Source: Tropicibacter naphthalenivorans (lineage in GTDB: Bacteria; Pseudomonadota; Alphaproteobacteria; Rhodobacterales; Rhodobacteraceae). From it: DNA of 64,000 nt. Each line of letters begins with the position of its first letter. The stretch's first letter is position 1. Location of the stretch: assembly GCF_900176475.1 (NCBI RefSeq), contig NZ_FWXX01000002.1, forward strand, positions 508,560-572,559. Reading direction: 5' to 3'. The notes under the pieces were generated by a model. The model was not told where the DNA came from. It did not search any database and saw only the letters and a list, made by a program, of their open reading frames with translations. Of this stretch, positions 20,317-29,023 are shown in pieces. A program made the translations under genes and the position numbers.

Positions 20317-20390
20317 GCCCCACGACATAGAGCGCACGCCCAAGGGGGTAACGCGGGGCTGTAACGCCTATATGACAGGCAGACGGCGAA

Positions 20391-20412
20391 AGGGCCCCAA
20401 GTTCGGGGCCCT
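20391..20412 (-). terminator. Hairpin terminator after the membrane protein gene
   Basis: AGGGCCCC and GGGGCCCT form an 8-bp GC stem with a 6-base loop, just downstream of the stop at 20421; on the minus strand it is followed by a short T-run (TTTC). Confidence 0.65.
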
Positions 20413-20420
20413 CTCAGAGG

Positions 20421-21314
20421 TTAGGCCTTGGTCAGCGCCCGCAGTTTCGGGAATGGCAGCTGATCGCCGTCATACATGGCGATAAAGTTTGCTGCCCCAT
20501 CGCCCGGGTCTGCCCACGCCGCCGTGCGTTTGAAATCGCCCGGTTTCAGCACGCCCTTGGCGACCAAGGCTTCGGCGTGATTGATCAGCGCCACCAGCTC
20601 GCCCTTGATCTGAGCCTTTTCCTCGGGCGTGCGCACCGCGCCATAGGCAGAGACGAAATCCACCTCGGGCAGAGGAATCTCCAGTGTGCGTGCACCAACG
20701 GTCACCTTGCCGTCCTGCACCGCGTCCAGCCGCAGCAGCATCGAGGGGGCCATGCCCTTTTCGCTGGCCGCGCCTTCGTGCCAGCGGGCAAGATCCGCGA
20801 CGCGGGCCGGGAAAAAGTAGCGGTTGTACCAATGGGGAAATTCGCCTTCGAGGAAGGATTTGACATAGGTCTCGTCCACCTCACCCAGGGCCAGAAGGCG
20901 GTCGACCTTTTTGTAAAAGTGCTCGATGTGCGAGACGTAGCGCCAGTTGTCATTGCGTAGCACGTGATAGAGATCGTCCAAGCCCTTGGTGGGGAAATGC
21001 AGGTGCGATTTGAACACCAGCCCCGCGCGGTTCCGGGTTTCGAGGAAATCGTACGAGGTGAACTCTTCGAGGATGGCGACGGCGGCCTGGCGTTTGTCGC
21101 GGTTGTCCTCGATGATAAAGACCACAAGCGCGGTGAGCAGCGAACCGATGGCGGCGGCGGCAAGGCCCGCAATCAACTGGTTCTCAGAGATCTTGCCAAA
21201 GGCAGTATAGGCCGGGGCGCTGGCGTCCCCTTCGCCATAAGAGAAAAAGAGCAAGGCGGTGAGCGATGCAAAAAGGCTGACCGATAGGATCAAAAAGACT
21301 TTGGCTTTGGACAT
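20421..21314 (-). CDS. Hypothetical membrane protein, 297 residues
   Basis: Start at the ATG 21314 (MSKAKVFLILSVSLF). Two membrane segments lie near residues 5-22 and 45-68, followed by IIEDNRDKRQAAVAILEEFTSYDFLETR and a soluble cytoplasmic domain of about 220 residues, rich in aromatic residues (HWYNRYFF near 150). No recognised family. It is flanked by terminator-like hairpins on both sides, so it is likely monocistronic. No sign of transfer; codon use matches the neighbours. Confidence 0.75.
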   Translation of the reverse strand: MSKAKVFLILSVSLFASLTALLFFSYGEGDASAPAYTAFGKISENQLIAGLAAAAIGSLLTALVVFIIEDNRDKRQAAVAILEEFTSYDFLETRNRAGLVFKSHLHFPTKGLDDLYHVLRNDNWRYVSHIEHFYKKVDRLLALGEVDETYVKSFLEGEFPHWYNRYFFPARVADLARWHEGAASEKGMAPSMLLRLDAVQDGKVTVGARTLEIPLPEVDFVSAYGAVRTPEEKAQIKGELVALINHAEALVAKGVLKPGDFKRTAAWADPGDGAANFIAMYDGDQLPFPKLRALTKA

Positions 21315-21338
21315 CCTTCCTCGGGTATTCAAAGTGTG

Positions 21339-21375
21339 AAAAGGGCCGAACCGGGGGGATGCCCTTGTTCGGCCC
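21339..21375 (-). terminator. Intrinsic terminator after the esterase gene
   Basis: GGGCCGAAC and GTTCGGCCC, perfect 9-bp arms (21343-21351, 21367-21375) around a 15-base loop. On the minus strand the stem is followed by TTTT (21342-21339). It lies 60 bases after the esterase stop. Confidence 0.8.
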
Positions 21376-21435
21376 GACCGGGAAGAACGTGAAAACCGGC
21401 GTCTCGTCAATGGGATAAACGTCGCGGCTGCGCGT

Positions 21436-22101
21436 TTAGAACCCGCATTTGTCGCGCAGGAAGGCAAGGCAGACGGACAGCCCGTCGGGGGCGATGCCGT
21501 GGGCAGTGCCCTTCATGACGTGGGCGTAGACCTCTTTCCAGCCCGCGCCTTGCAGCGCCTCGGCGGCCTCGGGCAGCGATTGCGGCGGCACCACGTCGTC
21601 CATGTCGCCATGGATCAGCAGGACCGGGGGCTTGCTGACCACCTCATCGGCCAGCAGCTCAGGGGCCAGCAGCCGCCCAGAGAACCCGACGATCCCCGCC
21701 AGTTCATCTTCGCGGCGGGGGCCGACGTGCAGGCTCATCATCGTGCCTTGGCTAAACCCGACCAGAGCCACCTGTTCGGGCAGCAGGTCTTCGTCCACCA
21801 TCAGCGCATCGAGAAAGGCGTTCAGATCGTCGATGGCGCGCGCCATGCCTTCCATGGATTCCTCTTCGCTCGACCCGTCGATCCACGGGATCGGGAACCA
21901 CTGAAAGCCCATAGGCGCCCCGGCGCAGCTTTCCGGCGCATCGGGGGCGACGAACAGCGTATCGGGCAGGTGCTCGCCCAGCGGATCGGCCAGCCCCAGC
22001 AGGTCCGCGCCGTTTGCGCCGTAGCCGTGCAGGAACACCACGCAGCTGCGGGTTTCACCAGAGACCGGCGCCTTGCGGCCAGTGTTCAGAACGCGTGTCA
22101 T
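21436..22101 (-). CDS. Carboxylesterase/phospholipase-type alpha/beta hydrolase (COG0400)
   Basis: 221 residues from the ATG at 22101. VVFLHGYGANGADLLGLA near 22-40 gives the oxyanion loop, the nucleophile is in GFSQGTMMSLHV, the acid in LIHGDMDDVVPP and the histidine in MKGTAHGIAPDGL. This matches the dienelactone hydrolase/carboxylesterase family with broad short-ester activity. Its first four bases overlap the end of the glycosylase gene (ATGA), so the two are translationally coupled. A terminator follows its stop. Confidence 0.9.
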   Translation of the reverse strand: MTRVLNTGRKAPVSGETRSCVVFLHGYGANGADLLGLADPLGEHLPDTLFVAPDAPESCAGAPMGFQWFPIPWIDGSSEEESMEGMARAIDDLNAFLDALMVDEDLLPEQVALVGFSQGTMMSLHVGPRREDELAGIVGFSGRLLAPELLADEVVSKPPVLLIHGDMDDVVPPQSLPEAAEALQGAGWKEVYAHVMKGTAHGIAPDGLSVCLAFLRDKCGF

Positions 22102-22742
22102 GCAATGCCCTCTCGCTGTTTGCACACATGGTAGTAAGCCCAGAGTACGCGCGCCGCAACCGATCTCCATGGGCTCCACGCCTCGGCCATCTGGCGCAGG
22201 GCGCGGTCCTTGGGGCGCTCTGGCAGATCGAACAGCAGCCGCGCGCCCTCTTGCAGGGCGAGGTCTCCGGGGGCAAAGACATCCGCCCGCCCAAGGCTGA
22301 ACATGGCGTAGATTTCCGCCGTCCAGACGCCGATGCCCTTGACCGCCACCAGCGTTTTGACGACCTCGTCCGTGGGCAGCGCGCGCAAGGCGTCAAAGTC
22401 GATTCCCGCCTCGGCCAAGGCCTGCGCGTAGGTGGCCTTTTGACGGCTCAGGCCAAGTGCCCGCAGGTCGTCATGGCTGACGGATTGGATCGCGTCCGGC
22501 GTGGTCATGCCCGCGTCTTGAAGTTTCCCCCAGATCGCCCGGGCGGAGGCCACGCTGACCTGTTGGCTGACGATGGCCGACAGCAACTGGTCAAACCCAT
22601 CGGGCCGCAACCGCAGGGGCAAAGGCCCGGTCTGCGCCAAGGCCGCACCCCAGCGCGGGTCTTGCTGGGTCAGCCACGCGGCCCCCTCGCTCACGCAGGC
22701 ATCGCTGCGGATGATCCGTCCGGTTATTGCTTCGCGATCCAT
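22098..22742 (-). CDS. DNA-3-methyladenine glycosylase II family (AlkA-like)
   Basis: 214 residues. Base-excision repair enzyme of the helix-hairpin-helix-GPD fold. The motif LVAVKGIGVWTAEIYAMFSLGRADVF followed by GDLAL (residues about 138-170) carries the hairpin and the catalytic aspartate. SAIVSQQVSVASARAIW near 55-71 is also typical. It lacks the N-terminal AlkA domain, as in the short bacterial form, and there is no Fe-S motif. It overlaps cobK by 19 bases at its start and the esterase by four at its end. Confidence 0.92.
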   Translation of the reverse strand: MDREAITGRIIRSDACVSEGAAWLTQQDPRWGAALAQTGPLPLRLRPDGFDQLLSAIVSQQVSVASARAIWGKLQDAGMTTPDAIQSVSHDDLRALGLSRQKATYAQALAEAGIDFDALRALPTDEVVKTLVAVKGIGVWTAEIYAMFSLGRADVFAPGDLALQEGARLLFDLPERPKDRALRQMAEAWSPWRSVAARVLWAYYHVCKQREGIA

Positions 22743-23428
22743 GCCAAGGCCTCTGCCACTGTTTGCACCCTCGGGCCATCCGGCCTGCGCGGTCGGTCGA
22801 TCATGGCGACAGGCAAGCCCAGCCGCCGCGCCGCGCCCAGTTTCGGCCAGCCCCCCGGCCCCCCTGCGTTATGCACCAGCAGCCAGTCAATCCGATCCTT
22901 GCGCAAGGCGCGCATCTCTTCCGCCACGGTGAACGGGCCTTGTTTCGTTTGAAAGCGCCCACGGCGCAGGGGAAAGCGGTCCTCCCCGCCCTGCCCGATC
23001 CGCCGCGCGATGACATAGGCCTCCAAAGCCTGCATCCGCACCAAGGCATCGCGCCCCGCCGCCATCAAGACGCGTGCGCCCTTTGGGATGACCTCTGCCG
23101 CCTTTTCGGGGCTGCGCAGCCGGTGCCATCGGTCGCGCGCCCCTGCCCGCCAGGCCGGGCGCACCAGTTGCAGAAGCGGCAAGCCCTCGGCCCGCGCCAG
23201 TCGCGCCGCCGCTTGCGCGGTCTCTATGTCACATGGGTGCGCCGCCTCAATCACCATCTCGGCGCCCGTTTCAGCGATCCACGACGGCTCCAGCGCGCCT
23301 GTGGACACCGCCGCGGGCCAGCTTTGCGCCACCCGTTCGGGGCTGACCAGCCGCACCTCGGCCTGCGGGATCGCCCGCGCCAAGGCGCGCGCCTCGGCAG
23401 AGCCTGCAATGATCGCTATCCGTGTCAT
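22724..23428 (-). CDS. cobK: CobK, precorrin-6A reductase
   Basis: 234 residues, the normal length for the CobK/CbiJ family, which reduces the corrin ring precursor precorrin-6A with NADPH in cobalamin biosynthesis. Features seen: IIAGSAEARALARAI at 6-20, VIEAAHPCDIETAQAAARLA near 60-80, LLVHNAGGPGGWPKLGAARRLGLPVAMIDRP near 178-210. No other cob genes are in the window, so it is separate from the main cluster. Its 3' end overlaps the glycosylase gene by 19 bases, forming a three-gene unit with unrelated partners. Confidence 0.93.
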   Translation of the reverse strand: MTRIAIIAGSAEARALARAIPQAEVRLVSPERVAQSWPAAVSTGALEPSWIAETGAEMVIEAAHPCDIETAQAAARLARAEGLPLLQLVRPAWRAGARDRWHRLRSPEKAAEVIPKGARVLMAAGRDALVRMQALEAYVIARRIGQGGEDRFPLRRGRFQTKQGPFTVAEEMRALRKDRIDWLLVHNAGGPGGWPKLGAARRLGLPVAMIDRPRRPDGPRVQTVAEALAWIAKQ

Positions 23429-23602
23429 GGCCCCTGTCTAGCGCGCTCCCGCGGCGCGCACCACTGGGACAAAAGCGTCGCCTTTGGCCTTGCGGGAAAT
23501 CGGCGCGCGGAAGCGCCCCTTTGGATCACGCTCACCTCGCGCGCAACCCTAGATAACATTCCCCTCTTGCGATGCGGCGCGGGCGCGCTTAACGCTTGGC
23601 GC

Positions 23603-24877
23603 ATGACACATGCCTCCGATGCCCGCGCCCGCCGTAACGTCTATGTCCTCGTCCTCGCTCAGGCGATCATGGGCGCGCAGATGCCGATGATCTTTACCAT
23701 CGGCGGTCTGGCCGGGCAGTCGCTTGCGGGCAACCCCTGTTTCGCGACGCTGCCGATTTCGATGATCGTGCTGGGCTCGATGCTGTCAGCGACGCCGGTC
23801 TCGGCGGTGATGCAGAAATATGGCCGCAAGGTCGGCTTTTTCATGGGCGCGTTTGCCGGGGCGCTTGGCGCGCTGATCGCCGCCTATGGCCTGCAGACGG
23901 GCAGCTTTGCGATCCTGCTGGTGGGCAGCCTGATCACCGGCATGTATATGTCGGCCCAAGGGTTTTACCGCTTTGCCGCCGCCGACACCGCTTCGGACGC
24001 GTACCGCCCCAAGGCGATTTCCTACGTCATGGCGGGGGGGCTTCTCGCGGCGATCATCGGCCCGCAGCTGGGCAACTATTCGTCCTTTGCGCTGGGGGCC
24101 GTGCCGTTTGTGGGCACCTACGTCGCTGTCGCGGCGCTGAACCTGATCGGCTGCTGGATGTTCCTGTTCCTCGACATCCCGCGCCCGCCGGTGCCTGACG
24201 CGGACGCCCCGCATGGGCGCACCCGGATGGAGCTGCTCAAGACCCCGCGCATCGCCGTGGCGATCATCTCGGCCATGGTGTCCTACGCCTTGATGAACCT
24301 CGTGATGACCTCGACCCCGCTGGCAGTTGTGGGCTGCGGCGTGGGCGGCGCGACCGAAGTTCCCGCCTACCTGTCCAACCTCATCCCCGCAGGCACCGCG
24401 CGTGAGCAGTTCCAGTTCATCGCGGGCTACGTCGTGACCGCGCATGTGCTGGCGATGTACATCCCCAGCTTCTTCACCGGCCACCTGATCGTGCGCTTTG
24501 GCGTGGAAAAGATCATCGCCGCCGGTCTCGTGATCCTCGCAGGCGCGGGCATCGTCGGCCTGTCCGGCGTGCAGCTGGAACAGTTCTTTGTCGCGCTGAT
24601 CCTGCTGGGCGTCGGCTGGAACTTTGGCTTTATCGGCGCGACCTCGATGCTGGCCAGCGCGCACGAACCGCACGAGCGGGGCCGCCTGCAAGGCATGAAC
24701 GACCTGCTGGTGTTCGGCGGTGTGACCTTTGCCTCGCTGGCCTCGGGCGGTCTGATGAATTGCTCGGGCGGGGCGCCGCAGGACGGCTGGGTCGCGGTGA
24801 ACCTTGCGATGGTGCCGTTCCTTGCGCTGGCCGGGGCGGCGCTGATCTGGCTGGTGCTGCGCCCGTCTGAGGACTAA
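23603..24877 (+). CDS. MFS transporter
   Basis: 424 residues from the ATG at 23603. About twelve hydrophobic segments; the loop MQKYGRKVGFFMGAFAGALGALIAAYG (about residues 70-95) is the MFS loop after helix 2, and the matching RFGVEKI follows in the second half. HEPHERGRLQGMNDLLVFGG near 355 is common in uncharacterised MFS proteins of this group. Substrate unknown. It diverges from cobK across 174 bases and converges on the phytoene-synthase-like gene. Confidence 0.88.
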   Translation: MTHASDARARRNVYVLVLAQAIMGAQMPMIFTIGGLAGQSLAGNPCFATLPISMIVLGSMLSATPVSAVMQKYGRKVGFFMGAFAGALGALIAAYGLQTGSFAILLVGSLITGMYMSAQGFYRFAAADTASDAYRPKAISYVMAGGLLAAIIGPQLGNYSSFALGAVPFVGTYVAVAALNLIGCWMFLFLDIPRPPVPDADAPHGRTRMELLKTPRIAVAIISAMVSYALMNLVMTSTPLAVVGCGVGGATEVPAYLSNLIPAGTAREQFQFIAGYVVTAHVLAMYIPSFFTGHLIVRFGVEKIIAAGLVILAGAGIVGLSGVQLEQFFVALILLGVGWNFGFIGATSMLASAHEPHERGRLQGMNDLLVFGGVTFASLASGGLMNCSGGAPQDGWVAVNLAMVPFLALAGAALIWLVLRPSED

Positions 24878-24886
24878 GCGCTCAGT

Positions 24887-25675
24887 TCACCAGCGCCCTG
24901 TGAACGCCCCCCGCAGGCGTCCCCACCGCACCGCAGCCTCTGGCGGCGTCAGATCGCCGCTGGCCACGCGGGCCGGATCCTGAGCCACGCGCCGTAGCAC
25001 CGGCCCCGCCGTCACAGCAGGCGCAAAGGCCGCCCGCGCCGCCTTTGGCACATGTTTCAAAGCGCGCCGCGCCTCGGCCAGATGCGCCAGCCCCTCGTCG
25101 GCCAAGGCCTTGACCGCCTCGGGACGTCCATCGGCCAAGGGCTGCTTGCCGCGCGCCTCGAGTTCGGGGACCGCGCGCAGATATCCGGCCAGCCCGACGG
25201 CCAAGCCATAGCTACGCGCCGCGCGCCCATCGGTATCGCCCAAGGCCGCCGCCGCAGCGACGGTCAACGCCCCCGAGGTGTCCCCCAGATAGGTCCAGAA
25301 CGCCCCCACGTCGTCAAACGGCGCGCGCTCGATGTCCAGCCGCCGCGCCTCGACCACCTGTTGCAGCCGCTCCGCCACCGGCGCAGAAATTGCCAAGGCC
25401 AAGGGCGTCACCACCTCGTGCCGCCGGATAAAACCACCCCCAGCGATCTCTTCCAGCGCATCCGCCCACCACTGAAGGCGCATCTGCGCGATCATCGGCT
25501 CGGCGGTCATCCACGGCACACGCGCCACCTCGACGTTGAAGGCGTAGATCGGGAACAGCACCCGCCGCGCCGCCACATCCGCCGCCATGACGCTGGCAAA
25601 ACGCTCGGCGTCGCCCTTTTCGACGATCTGCGCGCAGGCGTGCAAATCGCCTCCGGGCGCGAAATCCCCGCTCAC
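24887..25675 (-). CDS. Squalene/phytoene synthase-like protein (NDUFAF6 type)
   Basis: 262 residues. RVLFPIYAFNVEVARVPWM (about 38-56) and MRLQWWADALEEI (about 64-76) match the COG1562 fold in its NDUFAF6-like branch. The Asp-rich DxxxD motifs that bind Mg-prenyl diphosphate in true phytoene or squalene synthases are not visible: the first is replaced by FNVEVAR. A prenyl-transferase reaction is therefore unlikely; eukaryotic NDUFAF6 is a complex I assembly factor. It overlaps cimA by four bases, implying coupling. No carotenoid genes are nearby. Confidence 0.85.
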   Translation of the reverse strand: MSGDFAPGGDLHACAQIVEKGDAERFASVMAADVAARRVLFPIYAFNVEVARVPWMTAEPMIAQMRLQWWADALEEIAGGGFIRRHEVVTPLALAISAPVAERLQQVVEARRLDIERAPFDDVGAFWTYLGDTSGALTVAAAAALGDTDGRAARSYGLAVGLAGYLRAVPELEARGKQPLADGRPEAVKALADEGLAHLAEARRALKHVPKAARAAFAPAVTAGPVLRRVAQDPARVASGDLTPPEAAVRWGRLRGAFTGRW

Positions 25676-27291
25676 GAGGCTGCGCCGTCGCGGATCAGCT
25701 TCCAGCGCACCGCGTCCAGCAGCGCCTCAAAGGACGCGTCAACTATGTTCGCGCTGACGCCCACGGTGGCCCACCGCCGCCCCTGCCCGTCTTCGCTGTC
25801 GATGATGACGCGGGTCACGGCCTCTGTGCCGCCTTGGGTGATGCGCACCTTGAAGTCCACCAGCCGCATGTCGTCGATCATCGACTGGTACGGCCCCAGA
25901 TCCTTGGCCAAAGCCTTGGCCAGCGCGTTCACCGGGCCGCGGTCGTTGCCGCAGTCGTCCATCGACTCGGACACCGACAGCTTTTTCTCGCCGCCGACTT
26001 TGACCACCACCACCGCTTCGGACAGGCTGACCATGCGGTCGTACTTGTTCTTGCGGCGCTCGACGGTGACGCGGTAGCGCTTGACCTCGAAAAACTCCGG
26101 CAGCTGCCCCAGTTCCTCGCGCGCCAGAAGCTCGAACGAGGCCTGCGCGGTGTCGTAGGAATAGCCCTCGGCCTCGCGCGCCTTGACCCGGTCAAGAATG
26201 CGCGCCAAGGCGGGATCGCCCTTCTCGACGCTCAGCCCCGCATCGGCCAGACGGCGGCGAAGGTTCGACTGCCCCGCCTGGTTCGACATGGGCACCACGC
26301 GGCGGTTGCCCACCAGCCCCGGCTCGATGTGCTCATAAGTCGTCGGGTCCTTGAGGATGGCGCTGGCGTGCAACCCCGCCTTATGGGCAAAGGCCGAGGC
26401 GCCCACATAGGCCACCTGCTTGGCCGGCACCCGGTTGAGGATATCGTCCAGCATCCGGGCGACGCGCGTCAGCCCCTTCAAGGCCTCCGCCGTCACCCCG
26501 GTGTCAAAGCGGCTGGCGTAGGGCTCTTTCAGCAGCAAGGTCGGGATCAAGGCGGTGAGGTTGGCATTGCCGCAGCGCTCGCCCAGCCCGTTCAGCGTGC
26601 CTTGGATCTGCCGCGCCCCTGCGTCCACGGCGGCCAAAGACCCCGCCACCGCCATTTCGGTATCGTTGTGGGTGTGGATGCCCAAACGCGCGCCCGGAAT
26701 GCCCGCCGCGATCACCTCACGGACAATCGCTCCGATCTCATGCGGCAAGGTCCCGCCATTGGTGTCGCACAGAACGATCCAGCGCGCCCCCGCCTCCAAC
26801 GCCTCGCGCAAGCAGGCCAAGGCATACTCCGGGTTCGCCTTGTACCCGTCAAAGAAATGCTCGGCGTCAAACAGCGCCTCACGCCCCAAGGCCACCAGAT
26901 GCGCCACCGAGGCGCGGATATTCTCGCGGTTCTCCTCCAGCGAAATGCCAAGCGCGGTGGTCACATGGAAATCATGCGTCTTGCCCACCAGACAGACCGC
27001 AGGCGTCCCGGCATTGGTCACCGCCGCCAAGACGTCGTCATTCTCCGCCGAGCGCCCGGCGCGCTTGGTCATCCCAAAAGCGGTCATCACCGCCCGCGTC
27101 TTGCCCACCTCATCGAAAAACGCGCTGTCGGTTGGGTTCGCACCCGGCCAGCCGCCCTCGATGTAATCAACCCCCAAAGCGTCCAGCGCCTCGACGATCC
27201 GATGCTTCTCTGCGGTGGAAAACTGCACGCCTTGAGTCTGCTGCCCATCGCGCAGCGTGGTGTCATACAGATACAACTTCTCTTTCATCAC
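25672..27291 (-). CDS. cimA: (R)-citramalate synthase
   Basis: 539 residues, full length. It condenses pyruvate and acetyl-CoA to citramalate for the pyruvate route to isoleucine. The N-terminal catalytic barrel begins LYDTTLRDGQQTQGVQFS (7-24) with the metal-binding aspartate; HNDTEMAVAG in the middle carries the metal His and Asp; GERCGNANL follows. The C-terminal third is the LeuA-type allosteric domain. The start is GTG at 27291 or ATG at 27288. The region just upstream is the AG-rich end of a dispersed repeat, which supplies the ribosome site. Confidence 0.93.
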   Translation of the reverse strand: MMKEKLYLYDTTLRDGQQTQGVQFSTAEKHRIVEALDALGVDYIEGGWPGANPTDSAFFDEVGKTRAVMTAFGMTKRAGRSAENDDVLAAVTNAGTPAVCLVGKTHDFHVTTALGISLEENRENIRASVAHLVALGREALFDAEHFFDGYKANPEYALACLREALEAGARWIVLCDTNGGTLPHEIGAIVREVIAAGIPGARLGIHTHNDTEMAVAGSLAAVDAGARQIQGTLNGLGERCGNANLTALIPTLLLKEPYASRFDTGVTAEALKGLTRVARMLDDILNRVPAKQVAYVGASAFAHKAGLHASAILKDPTTYEHIEPGLVGNRRVVPMSNQAGQSNLRRRLADAGLSVEKGDPALARILDRVKAREAEGYSYDTAQASFELLAREELGQLPEFFEVKRYRVTVERRKNKYDRMVSLSEAVVVVKVGGEKKLSVSESMDDCGNDRGPVNALAKALAKDLGPYQSMIDDMRLVDFKVRITQGGTEAVTRVIIDSEDGQGRRWATVGVSANIVDASFEALLDAVRWKLIRDGAAS

Positions 27292-27303
27292 ACCGCCCCC
27301 TGC

Positions 27304-27349
27304 TTCTTCTCTTTACAAATATCCCGGGGGTGTGGGGGCTGGCCCCCAC
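27304..27349 (-). repeat. Dispersed 3' repeat, copy 1 (after cysS)
   Basis: On the plus strand: CTTCTTCTCTTT, two variable bases, AAATATCC, then a G-run, then the hairpin GTGGGGGC/GCCCCCAC (27332-27349). It lies between the cysS stop (27383) and the cimA start. The orientation relative to the upstream gene is the same as in copies 2 to 4. Confidence 0.8.
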
Positions 27350-27382
27350 TCCCGTTCTTGAGAATGCGCTCCCCACCAAATC

Positions 27383-28759
27383 TCACGCGATCCCCTCCAA
27401 CTTGGCCGCATCAAAGCCCGCCCCCGGCACCAGCTCGACGCCCGCCTTGGACATGCGCACCTCGACGCCTGCGTCGATCAAAGCCGCCTTCAACCGGTCC
27501 ACCTCCGAGAAATCCTTGCTCTCCATGGCTGCCGCTCGCACCTCGGCCAGGCGCGCCGCCAAACCCGACAAATCGACAGACACAACGTCCCAGCCGCCAA
27601 GTTCTTCGGTCAGCAGCCCCAGCAAGCCCGCGCCCGCCTTGAGCCCCGCCGCATCGCCTGCCGCCGCCAGCTTGTGCAGCTCGGCAATCGCCCCGGCGGT
27701 GTTCAAATCGTCGGCTAAAACGCGCAAAACCGCCTCGGGCACAGCGCCAGCCGCGACGCCGTCCACCATCCCGCGCCACTTGCGCAAGGTCGCCGTGGCC
27801 TCCCGCGCCTTCTCGGCGGTCCAGTCCATGGGCTTGCGGTAATGGGTCGACAGCATGACAAAGCGGATGACCTCGCCCGGCACCCCCGGCTGGCCATCAT
27901 GCCCGTCCAGCAGATCGCGCACGGTGAAAAAGTTGCCGAGGCTCTTGGACATCTTCTTGCCCTCGACCTGCAACATCTCGTTGTGCAGCCAGACCTTGGC
28001 AAAACCACCCTCGGGATGGGCACAGCAGCTCTGCGCCACCTCGTTCTCATGGTGCGGAAACAGCAGATCGTTGCCGCCGCCGTGGATGTCGAATGTATCC
28101 CCAAGCAGCTCATAGCTCATGGCCGAGCATTCGATATGCCAGCCCGGACGACCCCGCCCCCAAGGGCTGTCCCACCCCGGCACATCGACCGAAGACGGCT
28201 TCCACAACACAAAATCCATCGGATCACGTTTGTAAGGCGCCACCTCGACCCGTGCCCCCGCGATCATGTCATCCACAGAGCGCCCCGACAAAGCGCCATA
28301 GCCCTTGTACGAGGACACCGAGAACAGCACGTGCCCATCAGCGGCATAGGCGTGGCCCTTGTCGATCAACCCTTCGATCATCTCGACCATCTGGGGAATG
28401 AACTGCGTGGCGCGCGGCATCTTGTTCGGCTCCATCACACCCACCGCGCCCATGTCGTCTAGATACCACTGGGTGGTCTCGGCGGTGATGTCCGCAATGG
28501 GCCGCCCCGACTCCGCCGAACGCGCGTTGATCTTGTCATCCACGTCGGTGAAGTTGCGAACATAGGTCACGTGATCGGCGCCATAGACCTCGCGCAACAG
28601 ACGGAACAGCACGTCAAAGACAATCGCAGGCCGCGCGTTGCCAATATGGGCGCGGTCGTAAACCGTCGGCCCACAGACGTACATCCGCACGTTGTCAGCG
28701 TCGATCGGAGCGAAAACCTCTTTGGTTCTCGTGCGAGAGTTGGTGAAGCGCAGTTCCAT
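27383..28759 (-). CDS. cysS: Cysteinyl-tRNA synthetase
   Basis: 458 residues from the ATG at 28759 (start [16 protein letters not shown]); upstream codons to 28798 lack a ribosome site match. Class I synthetase: [19 protein letters not shown] at 26-44 holds a zinc-ligand cysteine and the HIGH-type motif (HIGN, 38-41), ECSAMS and HHENEVAQS give the remaining zinc ligands, and KKMSKSLGN is the KMSKS loop. The C-terminal part is the DALR-like anticodon region. It is followed by dispersed repeat copy 1 and cimA on the same strand. Confidence 0.96.
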   Translation of the reverse strand: MELRFTNSRTRTKEVFAPIDADNVRMYVCGPTVYDRAHIGNARPAIVFDVLFRLLREVYGADHVTYVRNFTDVDDKINARSAESGRPIADITAETTQWYLDDMGAVGVMEPNKMPRATQFIPQMVEMIEGLIDKGHAYAADGHVLFSVSSYKGYGALSGRSVDDMIAGARVEVAPYKRDPMDFVLWKPSSVDVPGWDSPWGRGRPGWHIECSAMSYELLGDTFDIHGGGNDLLFPHHENEVAQSCCAHPEGGFAKVWLHNEMLQVEGKKMSKSLGNFFTVRDLLDGHDGQPGVPGEVIRFVMLSTHYRKPMDWTAEKAREATATLRKWRGMVDGVAAGAVPEAVLRVLADDLNTAGAIAELHKLAAAGDAAGLKAGAGLLGLLTEELGGWDVVSVDLSGLAARLAEVRAAAMESKDFSEVDRLKAALIDAGVEVRMSKAGVELVPGAGFDAAKLEGIA

Positions 28760-28967
28760 AGGCCGTTCCTTCGCGAAAGCTCGCGGCGGGCTTAGCAACT
28801 AACGTCACGATTTGGAATAGAAGACCGACCCGCCGACTATGTCAGCAGATAATGCAGCAAATGATGAGGGTTGCAGCGGTGGTCATACCGCCCATGTATC
28901 ACGAAAAACGCGCCCCGACAACGGGACGCGTCTGATCTGATGCGCTTCGCCTCCTCACGCGCGGACC

Positions 28968-29011
28968 AAAACTTTTTCAAAAGTTTTGCAAATTCCTTAT
29001 CCAAGGAATTT
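28968..29011. repeat. Paired AT-rich hairpin element, copy 2
   Basis: AAAACTTTT/AAAAGTTTT (28968-28987) followed by AAATTCCTT/AAGGAATTT (28990-29011). The order, spacing and second stem match the element at 16681-16730. It lies 12 bases downstream of the mltG stop (minus strand). Confidence 0.78.
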
Positions 29012-29023
29012 CCCGCGCGCGCC

